A DNA stretch of 64,000 nucleotides, taken from contig NZ_CP130322.1 in NCBI RefSeq assembly GCF_033025475.1, positions 1,488,001 to 1,552,000 on the forward strand, read 5' to 3'. The notes under the pieces are model-generated. The model was not told the DNA's origin, did not search any database, and saw only the letters and a program-made list of their open reading frames with translations. The DNA comes from Sphingomonas sp. C3-2 (GTDB taxonomy: Bacteria > Pseudomonadota > Alphaproteobacteria > Sphingomonadales > Sphingomonadaceae). Position numbers and translations under genes: made by a program. This document shows, in pieces, positions 25,666-35,649 of the stretch (the first letter of the stretch is position 1; each line of letters starts with the position of its first letter).

Positions 25666-26383
25666 TCTCGGTATCGTCGTCCCCGTCCGTCGGGGCAGTT
25701 CGCGCATCCGCGAAAAGACGCTTCTTCCCTTTGGCGAGGAAGCGACGCTTTTGGAATGGAAGCTGTCGCAACTCGTCACCGTCATCGATCCCGCGCGCAT
25801 CTATCTCAGCACCGAGGACGACGCGTTCCTTGCCATGGGTGACCGCTTCGGCGTTCGGCGGCACAAGCGCGATCTGCATCTGGCGCAGGATCACATCGCC
25901 CCGTTCCGCGATGTCATCACCGGCATCGTGCGCGACATCCCGCACGACCATATCGCCTGGTGCACCGTGGTCTGCCCGCTGATGCCGCCCAGCGAATATC
26001 TGGAGGCGTTTCGCGCCTATCGCGATCAGGTGCTCGATGGCGCAAAGGATTCGCTCGTGGGCGTCAACCTGACCAAGGAATATTTCTGGGAGGAAGGCCG
26101 CTCGCTCAATTACGAAGCGACGCGCAACCACACGATTTCGCAGGACCTTCCCGACTGGTTCAAGGTCACCAACAGCATCTATATGCGCGACAAGGCGTCG
26201 ATCCTGCGCGATGAATATTTCATCGGCCCCGCGCCCGTCCTGCACCAACTTTCCAAATTGTCCGGAATCGACATCGATTACATGGAGGATTACCGCATGG
26301 CGCAGGCGCTTTATGCCATCTACCAGGCCGACGGGCTCGGCACGCTGCCGTCCGATGCCGCCATTGCATGGCCCGCAGCATGA
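25658..26383 (+). CDS. Acylneuraminate/KDO-type cytidylyltransferase-like protein
   Basis: A 241-aa nucleotidyltransferase fold. The N-terminal VVPVRRGSSRIREKTLLPF is a variant of the (A/P)xRxGSxRxxxKN signature of CMP-sugar synthetases, with KT in place of KN. Then come LLEWKLSQL, IYLSTEDD and WCTVVCPLMPPSEY. It would activate an acidic sugar with CTP, for example a nonulosonic acid or Kdo-like sugar. The start at 25658 has GGAG nine bases upstream and overlaps the previous gene by 8 bp. It ends in an ATGA overlap with a HAD phosphatase gene. Departures from the signature mean the activity is only probable. Confidence 0.72.
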   Translation: MFDLGIVVPVRRGSSRIREKTLLPFGEEATLLEWKLSQLVTVIDPARIYLSTEDDAFLAMGDRFGVRRHKRDLHLAQDHIAPFRDVITGIVRDIPHDHIAWCTVVCPLMPPSEYLEAFRAYRDQVLDGAKDSLVGVNLTKEYFWEEGRSLNYEATRNHTISQDLPDWFKVTNSIYMRDKASILRDEYFIGPAPVLHQLSKLSGIDIDYMEDYRMAQALYAIYQADGLGTLPSDAAIAWPAA

Positions 26384-27075
26384 TCGCGCTGTCGGGCATC
26401 CGCTCGGTCTTCTTCGATTTTGACGGCGTCATCGTCGATTCGGTCGATACCAAGATCGACGCTTTCGGCGCGCTGTACCGCCCCTTCGGCGCGCATGTCG
26501 AAAATGCCGTGCGCGATTATCAGCGCGCGGTGCCCGGCGAAACGCGCTTCGACAAGATCCCGCGCTTTCACCGCGAACTGCTGGGGATCGAGCTTTCGCC
26601 GGCCGAGGTAACACAGTGGTGCGACCGGCTTTCCGATCTGGTCTGCGCACAGGTGATCGCCGCGCCGCTGCTCCCCGATGTGCCGGACGTTCTGCGTTGT
26701 CTTCAGGCCCGCGGCATCGCGATGCACATCGTCTCGGGCACGCCGGAAAACGAGCTTCGCCATATCGTCGATGCCAAGGGGCTTGCCCCCTGGTTCCGCA
26801 CGGTGCGCGGATCGCCCGCGAAAAAGGCGCGCATCGTGCGCGAGATCTGCGCGGCCGATGGCCTGTCGCCCGACGAATGCCTGTTCATCGGCGACGCGAT
26901 GACCGATCATGACTGCGCCCGCGAGTGCGCCACCGCGTTTCTGGGCGTGGCAACCGATGGAACGCACCCCTTCCCGCCCGGCACGGTTGTGGTCGACCGG
27001 CTGGGCGAAGCGCTGCCGACCCGGCATCTTGTCGGCAACACGGCCCCCCACCCCATGGCGGCCCGCTACGCCTGA
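26380..27075 (+). CDS. HAD-family hydrolase, likely sugar phosphatase
   Basis: A 231-aa HAD subfamily I phosphatase. Motif I is FFDFDGVIVDS (nucleophile and acid/base Asp pair), motif II is HIVSGTPE, motif III Lys lies in GSPAKKARI, and motif IV is FIGDAMTDHDCA. A cap domain is present between motifs I and II, as in phosphoglycolate/beta-phosphoglucomutase-like members. The ATG at 26380 forms an ATGA overlap with the cytidylyltransferase stop. In CMP-sugar pathways a HAD phosphatase removes the phosphate from the 9-phosphate sugar before activation, which fits this place. Confidence 0.85.
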   Translation: MIALSGIRSVFFDFDGVIVDSVDTKIDAFGALYRPFGAHVENAVRDYQRAVPGETRFDKIPRFHRELLGIELSPAEVTQWCDRLSDLVCAQVIAAPLLPDVPDVLRCLQARGIAMHIVSGTPENELRHIVDAKGLAPWFRTVRGSPAKKARIVREICAADGLSPDECLFIGDAMTDHDCARECATAFLGVATDGTHPFPPGTVVVDRLGEALPTRHLVGNTAPHPMAARYA

Positions 27076-27105
27076 GCGGCTGCCGGGGGCGCGTTGGAAA
27101 GAAGG

Positions 27106-28002
27106 TCAGGAAAGGTCAGGCCAAGACCGCGGTTCCGCAGCCGCGACCGCCCCGGTTTCGCCCGACAGAGCAGGCGCCGGATCGCGCGGGAGATCGCCCG
27201 CAGCATCGCGTAGGGGATCGCGCAGCGGCGGGAGCGCGGCGACCGGATCGGGATCGACGGGCGGATCACGGTACCAGTGGGGCAGCGTGCCATCGCCGAT
27301 ATCGGCGACCATAAGCGCGTCGGCGAGGTCTTCGGGCGGCATCAGCAGGTGCGGATCGGGCGGCGTGACGGGTTCGAGCGTCGCGATCGCCGCCGCCACG
27401 GGCGCAGGAGATGGCGCTGGCAGTTCATTTGGATGGCGGGCGCCCTGATGCGCGTGGCGATAGCGTTCGGGCTGGTGCGCGCGCAGCAGGAACATCAGCA
27501 GCCGATCATTATAGCGCGTGCGGCACGCGATGCGTTGGCCGTCGCGGTCGAACACGGGCTCCTCGACACCGTTGATCGCGCGCTCAAGCGCGATATCGGC
27601 GAGCCGCTTCGACGCCTGCGCAATCGCCGCCTCCCACGCGGCCGCGAAAGGCTCTGCCCCCGGCGCGCGGCGCAGGCGATAGCAGGAGGTGATCGACATG
27701 CCGACCGCGCGCGCTGCCTCGGTCACCGACCCGCAATCGGCGAGCGCCTCGATAAAGCCGCGCTGCCTGTCATTGCTCCAGCCATCGGGCCGCCGCTGCC
27801 GCCGCACGGGCACCCAGCTATATTCGGATGGATCGAAACCATGCGCATCAAAGGCGGGCGGCGGGGGATCGTCCTCAAGGTCATCGGGCGCGACGAGCGC
27901 GCCCAGCGGCGCGGGTGCGGTGGTGAGATCGGGCGCGCGCGACATGTCGGGCGCGGCGGGCGAAACGGGCGCGGGGCCCGGCGAACGGGATTTGCGGCTC
28001 AT
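27106..28002 (-). CDS. Terminase-small-subunit-like HTH protein
   Basis: A 298-aa protein with a Pro/Ala-rich, low-complexity N-terminus (1-75) and C-terminus (190-298) around a conserved core. The core holds SNDRQRGFIEALADCGSVTEAARAVGMS, seen as a helix-turn-helix (GSVTEAARAVGMSITSCYRLR), followed by FAAAWEAAIAQASKRLADIALERAINGVEEP. This resembles the DNA-binding part of phage terminase small subunits. No phage genes are near, so it may be a domesticated host protein; similar proteins recur in sphingomonads. The start at 28002 is chosen over an ATG two codons earlier; neither has a clear ribosome site. Confidence 0.6.
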   Translation of the reverse strand: MSRKSRSPGPAPVSPAAPDMSRAPDLTTAPAPLGALVAPDDLEDDPPPPAFDAHGFDPSEYSWVPVRRQRRPDGWSNDRQRGFIEALADCGSVTEAARAVGMSITSCYRLRRAPGAEPFAAAWEAAIAQASKRLADIALERAINGVEEPVFDRDGQRIACRTRYNDRLLMFLLRAHQPERYRHAHQGARHPNELPAPSPAPVAAAIATLEPVTPPDPHLLMPPEDLADALMVADIGDGTLPHWYRDPPVDPDPVAALPPLRDPLRDAAGDLPRDPAPALSGETGAVAAAEPRSWPDLS

Positions 28003-28068
28003 CCGCAAGGGTAGATCATAAGGCGGGGGCTGTAGGACAGCGAAATCTGGGTGGCGGCAGCGCTTGAT

Positions 28069-28089
28069 ATTTGTACAAATTATCGTACA
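28069..28089. promoter_or_regulatory. YefM-type operator with TGTACA palindrome
   Basis: A perfect 12-bp palindrome ATTTGTACAAAT (28069-28080) followed by a half site CGTACA. E. coli YefM-YoeB recognises palindromes with a TGTACA core in the same place, just before its own operon, so autoregulation is likely here. Confidence 0.75.
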
Positions 28090-28097
28090 TTTATCTC

Positions 28098-28352
28098 ATG
28101 CAAACGCTGAGCGTCTCCGAAACCCGCGCCAATCTCAAGGCAGTGATCGACAAAGTGGTCGCCGATAAGGCGCCGGTCGCGATTACGCGCCAAAAAGGTG
28201 AAGGCGTAGTGATGGTTTCGCAGAGCGAATGGGAGGCGATCGAAGAAACGCTCTATCTTCTGCGCTCCCCCGCCAATGCGCGTGAACTGCTTGCGAGCAT
28301 TGCAGAACTCGACGCTGGGAAGGGCAAAGAACACGAGCTGATCAAGCCTTGA
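28098..28352 (+). CDS. yefM: YefM/Phd-family antitoxin
   Basis: An 84-aa antitoxin. The N-terminal DNA-binding fold reads LSVSETRANLKAVIDKVVADKAPVAITR (opening LSVSETRANLKAVIDKV), then a strand GEGVVMVSQSEWEAIEETLYLLRSP. The charged C-terminal tail (SIAELDAGKGKEHELIKP) should be the flexible toxin-binding part. The start at 28098 gives the usual family length. It binds YoeB, with which it overlaps (TTGA), and should repress the operon through the TGTACA palindrome upstream. Confidence 0.92.
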   Translation: MQTLSVSETRANLKAVIDKVVADKAPVAITRQKGEGVVMVSQSEWEAIEETLYLLRSPANARELLASIAELDAGKGKEHELIKP

Positions 28353-28615
28353 AGATCGTATTTTCGTCGCGCGCGTGGGAGCAATATCTGCGCTGGCAGG
28401 CGGAAGATGGGAAACTTCTGGAACGCTTGAACGCGCTGATCGAGGAATGTCGCCGCCATCCCTTTCGCGGCACGGGCAAGCCCGAACCGCTGGGCGGCAA
28501 CCTTTCAGGCTGGTGGTCTCGCCGGATCAACAGCGAGCACCGGCTGGTATATCGGGTGAGCGGCAAAGGTGAAGCGCAGGCGCTGGAAGTGGCGCAGTGC
28601 CGGTATCATTATTGA
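28349..28615 (+). CDS. yoeB: YoeB/Txe-family mRNA interferase toxin
   Basis: An 88-aa RelE-fold toxin that cuts mRNA at the ribosomal A site. Glu46 (in GKPEPLGG) and Arg65 (in EHRLVYRV) fall at the E. coli YoeB positions, and the C-terminal CRYHY supplies the catalytic His-Tyr pair. The start is a TTG at 28349, inside the yefM stop (TTGA overlap), which should keep toxin output low relative to antitoxin. All catalytic residues are present, so it looks functional. Confidence 0.92.
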   Translation: MKIVFSSRAWEQYLRWQAEDGKLLERLNALIEECRRHPFRGTGKPEPLGGNLSGWWSRRINSEHRLVYRVSGKGEAQALEVAQCRYHY

Positions 28616-28674
28616 GCACAGGAATTCGGCGCGCCCAAAACGTAATCCGTAAACCAGAACTCCCAGTCATTGGC

Positions 28675-29184
28675 TCATTCCCGATCTGGCAGTTCCCGCT
28701 CCAACCAGTATTTTTTATTGCCTAGCACCCGGTTCAGCAATGCCGGATCGGCCATCGCATCCGCATGCGGCAGCCGGTCCAACGTGTGCGAAGCATAATA
28801 GCCGTCAAACGCGATATCGGTTGAGTCGACGGTCCAGTAGGAGCCATCGAGATAGACGACGATATCGCCGACCTCGAAGGCATCGAGCGTCTCGGCCATA
28901 CCCTCGGCCCACTCCGCTATTTCCTGCTCGGTAACATGGGCGAGACCGCGCGCTGCAACCTCGCGACGACCGAGCTCGATGAGCGGGATCTCGGTTTCAC
29001 GCACCTGCGCGAAGACGAACGACTTGGTGCATTTCGTGCACGCGATCATCCAGCCGCAGCCGCACCATGGACAGTCCAGTTGCCCGCTCGACATCGCCGG
29101 CTCACCTTCACACCGGCAAAAGGAGAGGACGTTGTCATTCGCCTTGAAGAAAAATTTTTGCATCTTCTTCCTGCGCCAAAACAT
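28675..29184 (-). CDS. Zinc-ribbon protein of unknown function behind thiC
   Basis: A 169-aa protein with a cysteine-rich N-terminal third: C23, C25, C38, C41, C43, C49 and C52, the last four as CPWCGCGWMIACTKC. This suggests one or two zinc sites. The remainder is acidic with ITEVTEQEIAEWAEG-like helix and a beta part DIVVYLDGSYWTVDSTDIAFDGYY. I do not know the family. The start at 29184 follows GGGGAGGGGA; an ATG at 29163 has its own site (AGGAAG). It lies 21 bp after the thiC stop and should be on the thiamine-riboswitch transcript. Confidence 0.65.
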   Translation of the reverse strand: MFWRRKKMQKFFFKANDNVLSFCRCEGEPAMSSGQLDCPWCGCGWMIACTKCTKSFVFAQVRETEIPLIELGRREVAARGLAHVTEQEIAEWAEGMAETLDAFEVGDIVVYLDGSYWTVDSTDIAFDGYYASHTLDRLPHADAMADPALLNRVLGNKKYWLERELPDRE

Positions 29185-29205
29185 CGTCCCCTCCCCTTTT
29201 TCGCC

Positions 29206-31242
<2,037 letters not shown>

Positions 31243-31278
31243 TTAAACCGGCGGCGTCCATCCCGCCCCGGATCGGGC

Positions 31279-32847
31279 TCAGGCCGCCTTGCCCTGCAGC
31301 GCCTTTTGCCGGCGGCGCTGGACCGATGAACCGATCCCCATCGCCTCGCGATATTTGGCGACGGTGCGGCGTGCGATGTCGAACCCCTTGTCGCGCAGCA
31401 GATCGACAAGCGTATCATCGGACAGGATCTTTTTGGGGTGCTCGGCGGCGATCAGCGCCTTGATCTGGCTCTTCACCGCCTCGGCCGACACCGCATCACC
31501 GCCGTCGGCCGCCTGGATCGCCGAGGTGAAGAAATATTTGAGCTCATAGAGCCCGCGCCCGCAACTCAGATATTTGTTGCTGGTGACGCGGCTGACGGTC
31601 GATTCGTGCATGCCGATCGCATCGGCGACGGCCTTCAGGGTCAGCGGCCGCAAATGCGCCACCCCATGGGTGAAAAAGGCCTGTTGCTGCTTCACCAGCT
31701 CGGCCGCCACCTTCATGATCGTGCGCTGGCGCTGATCGAGTGCCTTGACCAGCCAGTTGGCGCTGGCGAGGCATTCGGACAGCCAGGCGCGGCTGCCCCG
31801 ATCGCGGCGGTTGCCCGACAGTTCGAGATAATAGCGTCGGTTGACGAGCAGGCGCGGCAGCGTCGCGCCGTTGATCTCGATCGCCCAGCTTTCGCCGCGC
31901 GGGGCGACGAACAGGTCGGGCACCACCGCCGCCAGCCGCTCACCACCGAATTTGAGGCCGGGCTTGGGATCATAGCCGCGCAGCTCGTGGATCATGTCGG
32001 CCAGATCCTCGTCATCGACGCCGCACATCCGCTTGAGCTGGACCAGCTTGCCCGCCGCGAGCAGATCGAGATGGGCGAGCAGCACCGCCATGCACGGATC
32101 GTAGCGATCGGCCTCGCGCGCCTGCAGCGCGAGGCATTCGCCGAGGCTGCGCGCACCCACGCCGGTCGGCTCGAAGCTCTGGATCACCGCCAGCACGCGT
32201 TCGACATGCGCCTGGTCGGTGCCCAGCCGCGCTGCGATCTCGGTTATATCGCCTTCGAGATAGCCCGCGGCATCGATCTGATCGATCAGATAGGTGGCGA
32301 CCAGATGGTCGATACCCGACAGCACCTCGCCCGCCTGCGCGAGCAGATGATCCTGCAGCGACAGATCCGCCGCGGCCATCGCATCGAAATCGGGGCCACC
32401 CTCGGGGCCCGCGCCCGCGATCCCCGACAGCCCGAGGCCGCCATCGAGCCCGCCGCCGCCATCGCCCGGGCCCGGCATGTCGACCGCGCTGTCATGGTGA
32501 AAGGTTTCGGCGTCATAATCGACGTCGAGCGGCGAATCCGCCCCGGCATCGCCGCTAGCCATCAGCTGGTCGGCGGTCACCGGCTCGAGATCAAAATCCT
32601 CGGCGTCGAAATCGCTGGCTGTAGCCCCGTCATCGGGGAAATCATCGGCCGCGCCGCCCCGCTCATCACCGCCATTATCGCTGCCCTCGGAGCCCGATTC
32701 GAGCAGGGGATTCTTCTCCACCTCCTCGGCAATGAACGCCTCAACCTCGAGATTGGACAGCGCAAGCAGACGAATCGCCTGTTGCAGCTGGGGCGTCATC
32801 ACCAGCGACTGGCTTTGCCGCAGATCGAGGCGGGGCGTTAACGCCAT
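31279..32847 (-). CDS. rpoN: RNA polymerase sigma-54 factor
   Basis: A 522-aa sigma-54. Region I is MALTPRLDLRQSQSLVMTPQLQQAIRLL (opening LDLRQSQSLVMTPQLQQAI), which contacts activators. Region II is acidic (residues 45-150). The core-binding and HTH regions follow with AVADAIGMHESTVSRVTSNKYL. The RpoN box ARRTVAKYREAMGI begins near residue 492 and recognises the -24 element. It directs transcription that needs AAA+ activators. It follows lptB by 21 bp, the usual lptA-lptB-rpoN order of proteobacteria. Confidence 0.97.
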   Translation of the reverse strand: MALTPRLDLRQSQSLVMTPQLQQAIRLLALSNLEVEAFIAEEVEKNPLLESGSEGSDNGGDERGGAADDFPDDGATASDFDAEDFDLEPVTADQLMASGDAGADSPLDVDYDAETFHHDSAVDMPGPGDGGGGLDGGLGLSGIAGAGPEGGPDFDAMAAADLSLQDHLLAQAGEVLSGIDHLVATYLIDQIDAAGYLEGDITEIAARLGTDQAHVERVLAVIQSFEPTGVGARSLGECLALQAREADRYDPCMAVLLAHLDLLAAGKLVQLKRMCGVDDEDLADMIHELRGYDPKPGLKFGGERLAAVVPDLFVAPRGESWAIEINGATLPRLLVNRRYYLELSGNRRDRGSRAWLSECLASANWLVKALDQRQRTIMKVAAELVKQQQAFFTHGVAHLRPLTLKAVADAIGMHESTVSRVTSNKYLSCGRGLYELKYFFTSAIQAADGGDAVSAEAVKSQIKALIAAEHPKKILSDDTLVDLLRDKGFDIARRTVAKYREAMGIGSSVQRRRQKALQGKAA

Positions 32848-32868
32848 GTCCCAAGGCCCTGGACTAGA

Positions 32869-33651
32869 TCACAGTTCGAAGCCCTCGCCGAGATAGAGCC
32901 GACGGACATTCTCGTCGGCGACCAGCGCGGCGGGGCTGCCGGAAAACAGAACGCGCCCATCATAGATGATGCAGGCGCGATCGACGATATCCAGCGTCTC
33001 GCGAACATTGTGATCGGTGATCAGAACCCCGATGTCGCGGCTCTTCAGATCCTTCACCAGATCGCGGATATCGGCGATCGAGATCGGATCGATCCCGGCA
33101 AAGGGTTCGTCGAGCAGCATGATCGAGGGGTTGGCGGCCAGCGCGCGTGCAATCTCGCAGCGGCGGCGTTCGCCGCCCGAAAGCGCCATCGCCGCCGAAT
33201 CGCGCAGCCGCGTCAGCCCGAATTCGTCGAGCAGCTGATCGAGCCGCTGGGCGCGCACCGCCTTGTCGGGTTCGGCCAGTTCGAGCACGGCCATGATGTT
33301 CTGTTCGACAGTCATCCCGCGAAAGATCGAGGTTTCCTGCGGCAGATAGCCAAGCCCCAGGATCGCGCGGCGATACATGGGCAGGCTGGTGATGTCGGCG
33401 CCGTCCAGAAGGATGCGGCCATTATCGGGCTTCACCAGCCCCATCACCGAATAGAAACAGGTCGTCTTGCCCGCGCCATTGGGGCCGAGCAGGCCGACCA
33501 CCTCACCGCGCGCCACCGACAGCGAGACATCGGACAGCACGGCGCGCTTGTCATAGGCCTTGGCGATCGAAACCACCGCCAGGCCATTGCCTTCGGCGAT
33601 CCGTGCAGGCTCGTCCGCCGCCGGTGTCTCGAGGGTCGCTACGTCGTTCAT
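32869..33651 (-). CDS. lptB: LPS export ABC transporter ATP-binding protein
   Basis: A 260-aa ABC ATPase powering LPS extraction from the inner membrane with LptFG. Walker A is GPNGAGKTT, the Q-loop PQETSIFRGMTVEQN is LptB-like, the signature is LSGGERRR, Walker B is IMLLDEPFAGIDP and the switch is ITDHN. A 20-residue acidic extension precedes the usual start; the ATG at 33651 has AAGGAA upstream. It lies 159 bp after lptA on the same strand and immediately before rpoN. Confidence 0.95.
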   Translation of the reverse strand: MNDVATLETPAADEPARIAEGNGLAVVSIAKAYDKRAVLSDVSLSVARGEVVGLLGPNGAGKTTCFYSVMGLVKPDNGRILLDGADITSLPMYRRAILGLGYLPQETSIFRGMTVEQNIMAVLELAEPDKAVRAQRLDQLLDEFGLTRLRDSAAMALSGGERRRCEIARALAANPSIMLLDEPFAGIDPISIADIRDLVKDLKSRDIGVLITDHNVRETLDIVDRACIIYDGRVLFSGSPAALVADENVRRLYLGEGFEL

Positions 33652-33751
33652 TCCGGTTCCTTGCTCGCTGGCAGGGCGCCTGCCCCTGCCACATGGTTAC
33701 CGAAAGGCCGCCCCTAAGCCAATTGGCAAGATTCGTGCATATCCAAATGGC

Positions 33752-33772
33752 GGCACCCGCGAAAGCGGGCAC
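33752..33772. repeat. Hairpin CCCGC-GAAA-GCGGG between lptA and lptB
   Basis: A short 5-bp stem with a GAAA tetraloop lies in the 159-bp gap. Twenty-five bases upstream on the plus strand is a perfect palindrome GCCAATTGGC (33718-33727). There is no T-tract, so lptB may be partly separated from lptA by structure and have its own promoter. Confidence 0.35.
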
Positions 33773-33810
33773 CGGGAGCCTTCACAAAACGGCCACCCGC
33801 GTGTGCGCGA

Positions 33811-34368
33811 TCAGTTGTCCTGTTTGCGCTGCGGAACGGTGAAGCGCCCGGACACCCGGCCGCCGCTGCCCGATCCCGCGGTGCTGCCGCCAACCGCGCT
33901 GCCATCCATCACCGAACGGCCACTGTTGAGGTCGATCACCAGCCGGCCGCCGCGCAGTTCATTGCCCTGTTGCTGCAGCGTCACGCCGCCCACCATGGTG
34001 ATGAGCCGGCGATTGAGGTCATAGATGGCGACGTTGCCGCGCGCGGTTTCGCTCGCGCTGCGCACCGTCACCCCGCCCGAGGCGTCGAGCCGCTGGATAT
34101 CGAGCCCGTCGCCCGATCCGCCCTTGGCATAGGCCACCGTCAGCCGCGCGGCATCGAGCGCAAGCCCGCCCTGGCGCACCTGGACATTGCCCGAGAAAAC
34201 CGCCCGGTCGGCGCGGTCCTGCACCTCGATACGGTCCGCCTCGACATCGACCGGGGCGTTGGAATTATGGTTGCGGAGCGCCTGAGCGAGCACCGGCGCG
34301 GAAACCGCCGCCAGCGCCAGCGCGCCGATCCCGAGTCCGGATAGAAGAAGCCGCGTTTTCATGGCCAT
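33811..34368 (-). CDS. lptA: Periplasmic LPS transport bridge protein LptA
   Basis: A 185-aa protein with a signal peptide (cut after VLA, about residue 28). The OstA/LptA fold is visible as repeated short strands: VDVEADRIEVQDRADRAVFSGNVQVRQG, then LDASGGVTVRS and MVGGVTLQQQGNELRGGRLVIDLNSG. It forms the bridge that carries LPS from LptC to LptD. The ATG at 34368 lies one base after the lptC stop; an ATG two codons later is also possible. The C-terminus is Gly/Ser-rich and basic, which is common in alphaproteobacterial LptA. Confidence 0.9.
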   Translation of the reverse strand: MAMKTRLLLSGLGIGALALAAVSAPVLAQALRNHNSNAPVDVEADRIEVQDRADRAVFSGNVQVRQGGLALDAARLTVAYAKGGSGDGLDIQRLDASGGVTVRSASETARGNVAIYDLNRRLITMVGGVTLQQQGNELRGGRLVIDLNSGRSVMDGSAVGGSTAGSGSGGRVSGRFTVPQRKQDN

Positions 34369-34369
34369 G

Positions 34370-35008
34370 CTATTTGGCGCCTCCCTGTTCGATCCGCAAG
34401 CGGGCGCGGCCTTCCAGCGTGACGACCCGGCCCGACAGATCGGCGCGCATCGTGCCCGCGCTGAACGTGCCGAGCGGCATCTTGCCTTCCACCGCACCCG
34501 TGCTCGTAATCTGCCGGCTCTTCAGATCGAGCGCGGCATTGGTTGTTTCCAGCCGATACCCGTCGGCCGCGGTGAACAGGATCGGGCCGTCAACGGCCAC
34601 GGTTTCCGCGCTCATGTCGTACCGCCCCTGATCGGCGTGCAGCTTGGCGGGACCGTCCTTCAATTGGATCTGTGCGTTGAGATCGTTCAGCCGCACCACC
34701 GGCTCGCGCGAGGTGGCCTGCACCGCCGATCCCGCGCTCAGCACAAAGGGCTGGCCCCGGCTGTCCTCGCCGCGATAGCTGGCCGCCATCACGCGCATCC
34801 GTTCCTTGGCGACGTCGACCTTGTCCTTGGCGAGCATGAAGCTGATTTCATTCTGCACGGCGAGCGGCGCGATCGCGAGGAACGCGACCAGAACGCCGAT
34901 CCCGCCGGGCAGAATCCAGCCCAGAAATCCGACCAGACGATCGTGCGCGCCGTTGGGCGCAGCCCAACGCCGGCGCTGATCGCGCGTCCGGTCGGCAATT
35001 TCAGACAT
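34370..35008 (-). CDS. lptC: LPS export system protein LptC
   Basis: A 212-aa bitopic protein. One transmembrane helix near residues 28-50 (GWILPGGIGVLVAFLAIAPLAV) is followed by a periplasmic LptC domain. That domain holds ISFMLAKDKVDVAKERMRVMAASYRGED and the beta-jellyroll repeats DLSGRVVTLEGRARLRI. It receives LPS from LptBFG and hands it to LptA. The start at 35008 overlaps the end of the nuclease gene by 8 bp. The reading to 35113 lies inside that gene and is rejected. Confidence 0.88.
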   Translation of the reverse strand: MSEIADRTRDQRRRWAAPNGAHDRLVGFLGWILPGGIGVLVAFLAIAPLAVQNEISFMLAKDKVDVAKERMRVMAASYRGEDSRGQPFVLSAGSAVQATSREPVVRLNDLNAQIQLKDGPAKLHADQGRYDMSAETVAVDGPILFTAADGYRLETTNAALDLKSRQITSTGAVEGKMPLGTFSAGTMRADLSGRVVTLEGRARLRIEQGGAK

Positions 35009-35618
35009 GCGCGAAGATGTCGATCTCTGGCCAGCCGGCGAGATCAAGCATCGCCCTGTGGGGAAGGAAGTCGAAACAGGCCTGCGCCAGTTCCATCCGG
35101 CCTTCGCGTTCAAGGCGCGGGTCGAGTTCGGCCTTCAGCCGATGCAGATAGCGCACGTCCGAGGCGGCATATTCCTTCTGCGCGTCGCTCAGCACCGGAT
35201 TACCCCAGTCCGACGATTGCTGCTGCTTCGAGATTTCGGCGCTCAGCAATTCGCGCACCAGTTCCTTCAGACCGTGGCGGTCGGTATAGGTGCGCACCAG
35301 GCGCGATGCGGTCTTGGTGCAATAAACGGGTTCGGCCATCACGCCGAGATAATGCTTGATCGCCGCGAGGTCGAAGCGCGCGAAATGATAGAGCTTCAGG
35401 CGCGCCGGATCGGCGAGCACGCCGCGCAGATTGGGCGCGGCATAATCGCTGCCGGGGCCGAAGCGGACGAGATGCTCGTCACCCCGCCCATCCGAAATCT
35501 GGACGACGCACAGCCGATCGCGCGGGGTGATGAGCCCCATGGTTTCGGTGTCGACCGCAACCGGCCCGGGCGCCAGCACGTCGGCGGGCAGATCTTCTTC
35601 GTGGAAATAAACGCTCAT
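35001..35618 (-). CDS. RNase D-type 3'-5' exonuclease (catalytic domain only)
   Basis: A 205-aa protein with the DEDDy exonuclease domain: VAVDTETMG (first DE), HFARFDLAAI (second D) and the YAASDVRYL motif carrying the Tyr and last Asp. E. coli RNase D is about 375 aa with HRDC domains; those are missing, as in many alphaproteobacteria. It should trim RNA 3' ends. It is the first gene of the lptC-lptA group and overlaps lptC by 8 bp, an arrangement conserved in this class. Confidence 0.9.
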   Translation of the reverse strand: MSVYFHEEDLPADVLAPGPVAVDTETMGLITPRDRLCVVQISDGRGDEHLVRFGPGSDYAAPNLRGVLADPARLKLYHFARFDLAAIKHYLGVMAEPVYCTKTASRLVRTYTDRHGLKELVRELLSAEISKQQQSSDWGNPVLSDAQKEYAASDVRYLHRLKAELDPRLEREGRMELAQACFDFLPHRAMLDLAGWPEIDIFAHV

Positions 35619-35649
35619 GCGCGCGCCTTACGCCTTTCGGGGTTCGGGC

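Noticed and set aside
33718-33727. GCCAATTGGC palindrome as an lptB operator.
   Set aside because: It is alone, with no regulator known for this operon; recorded only as a nearby feature.
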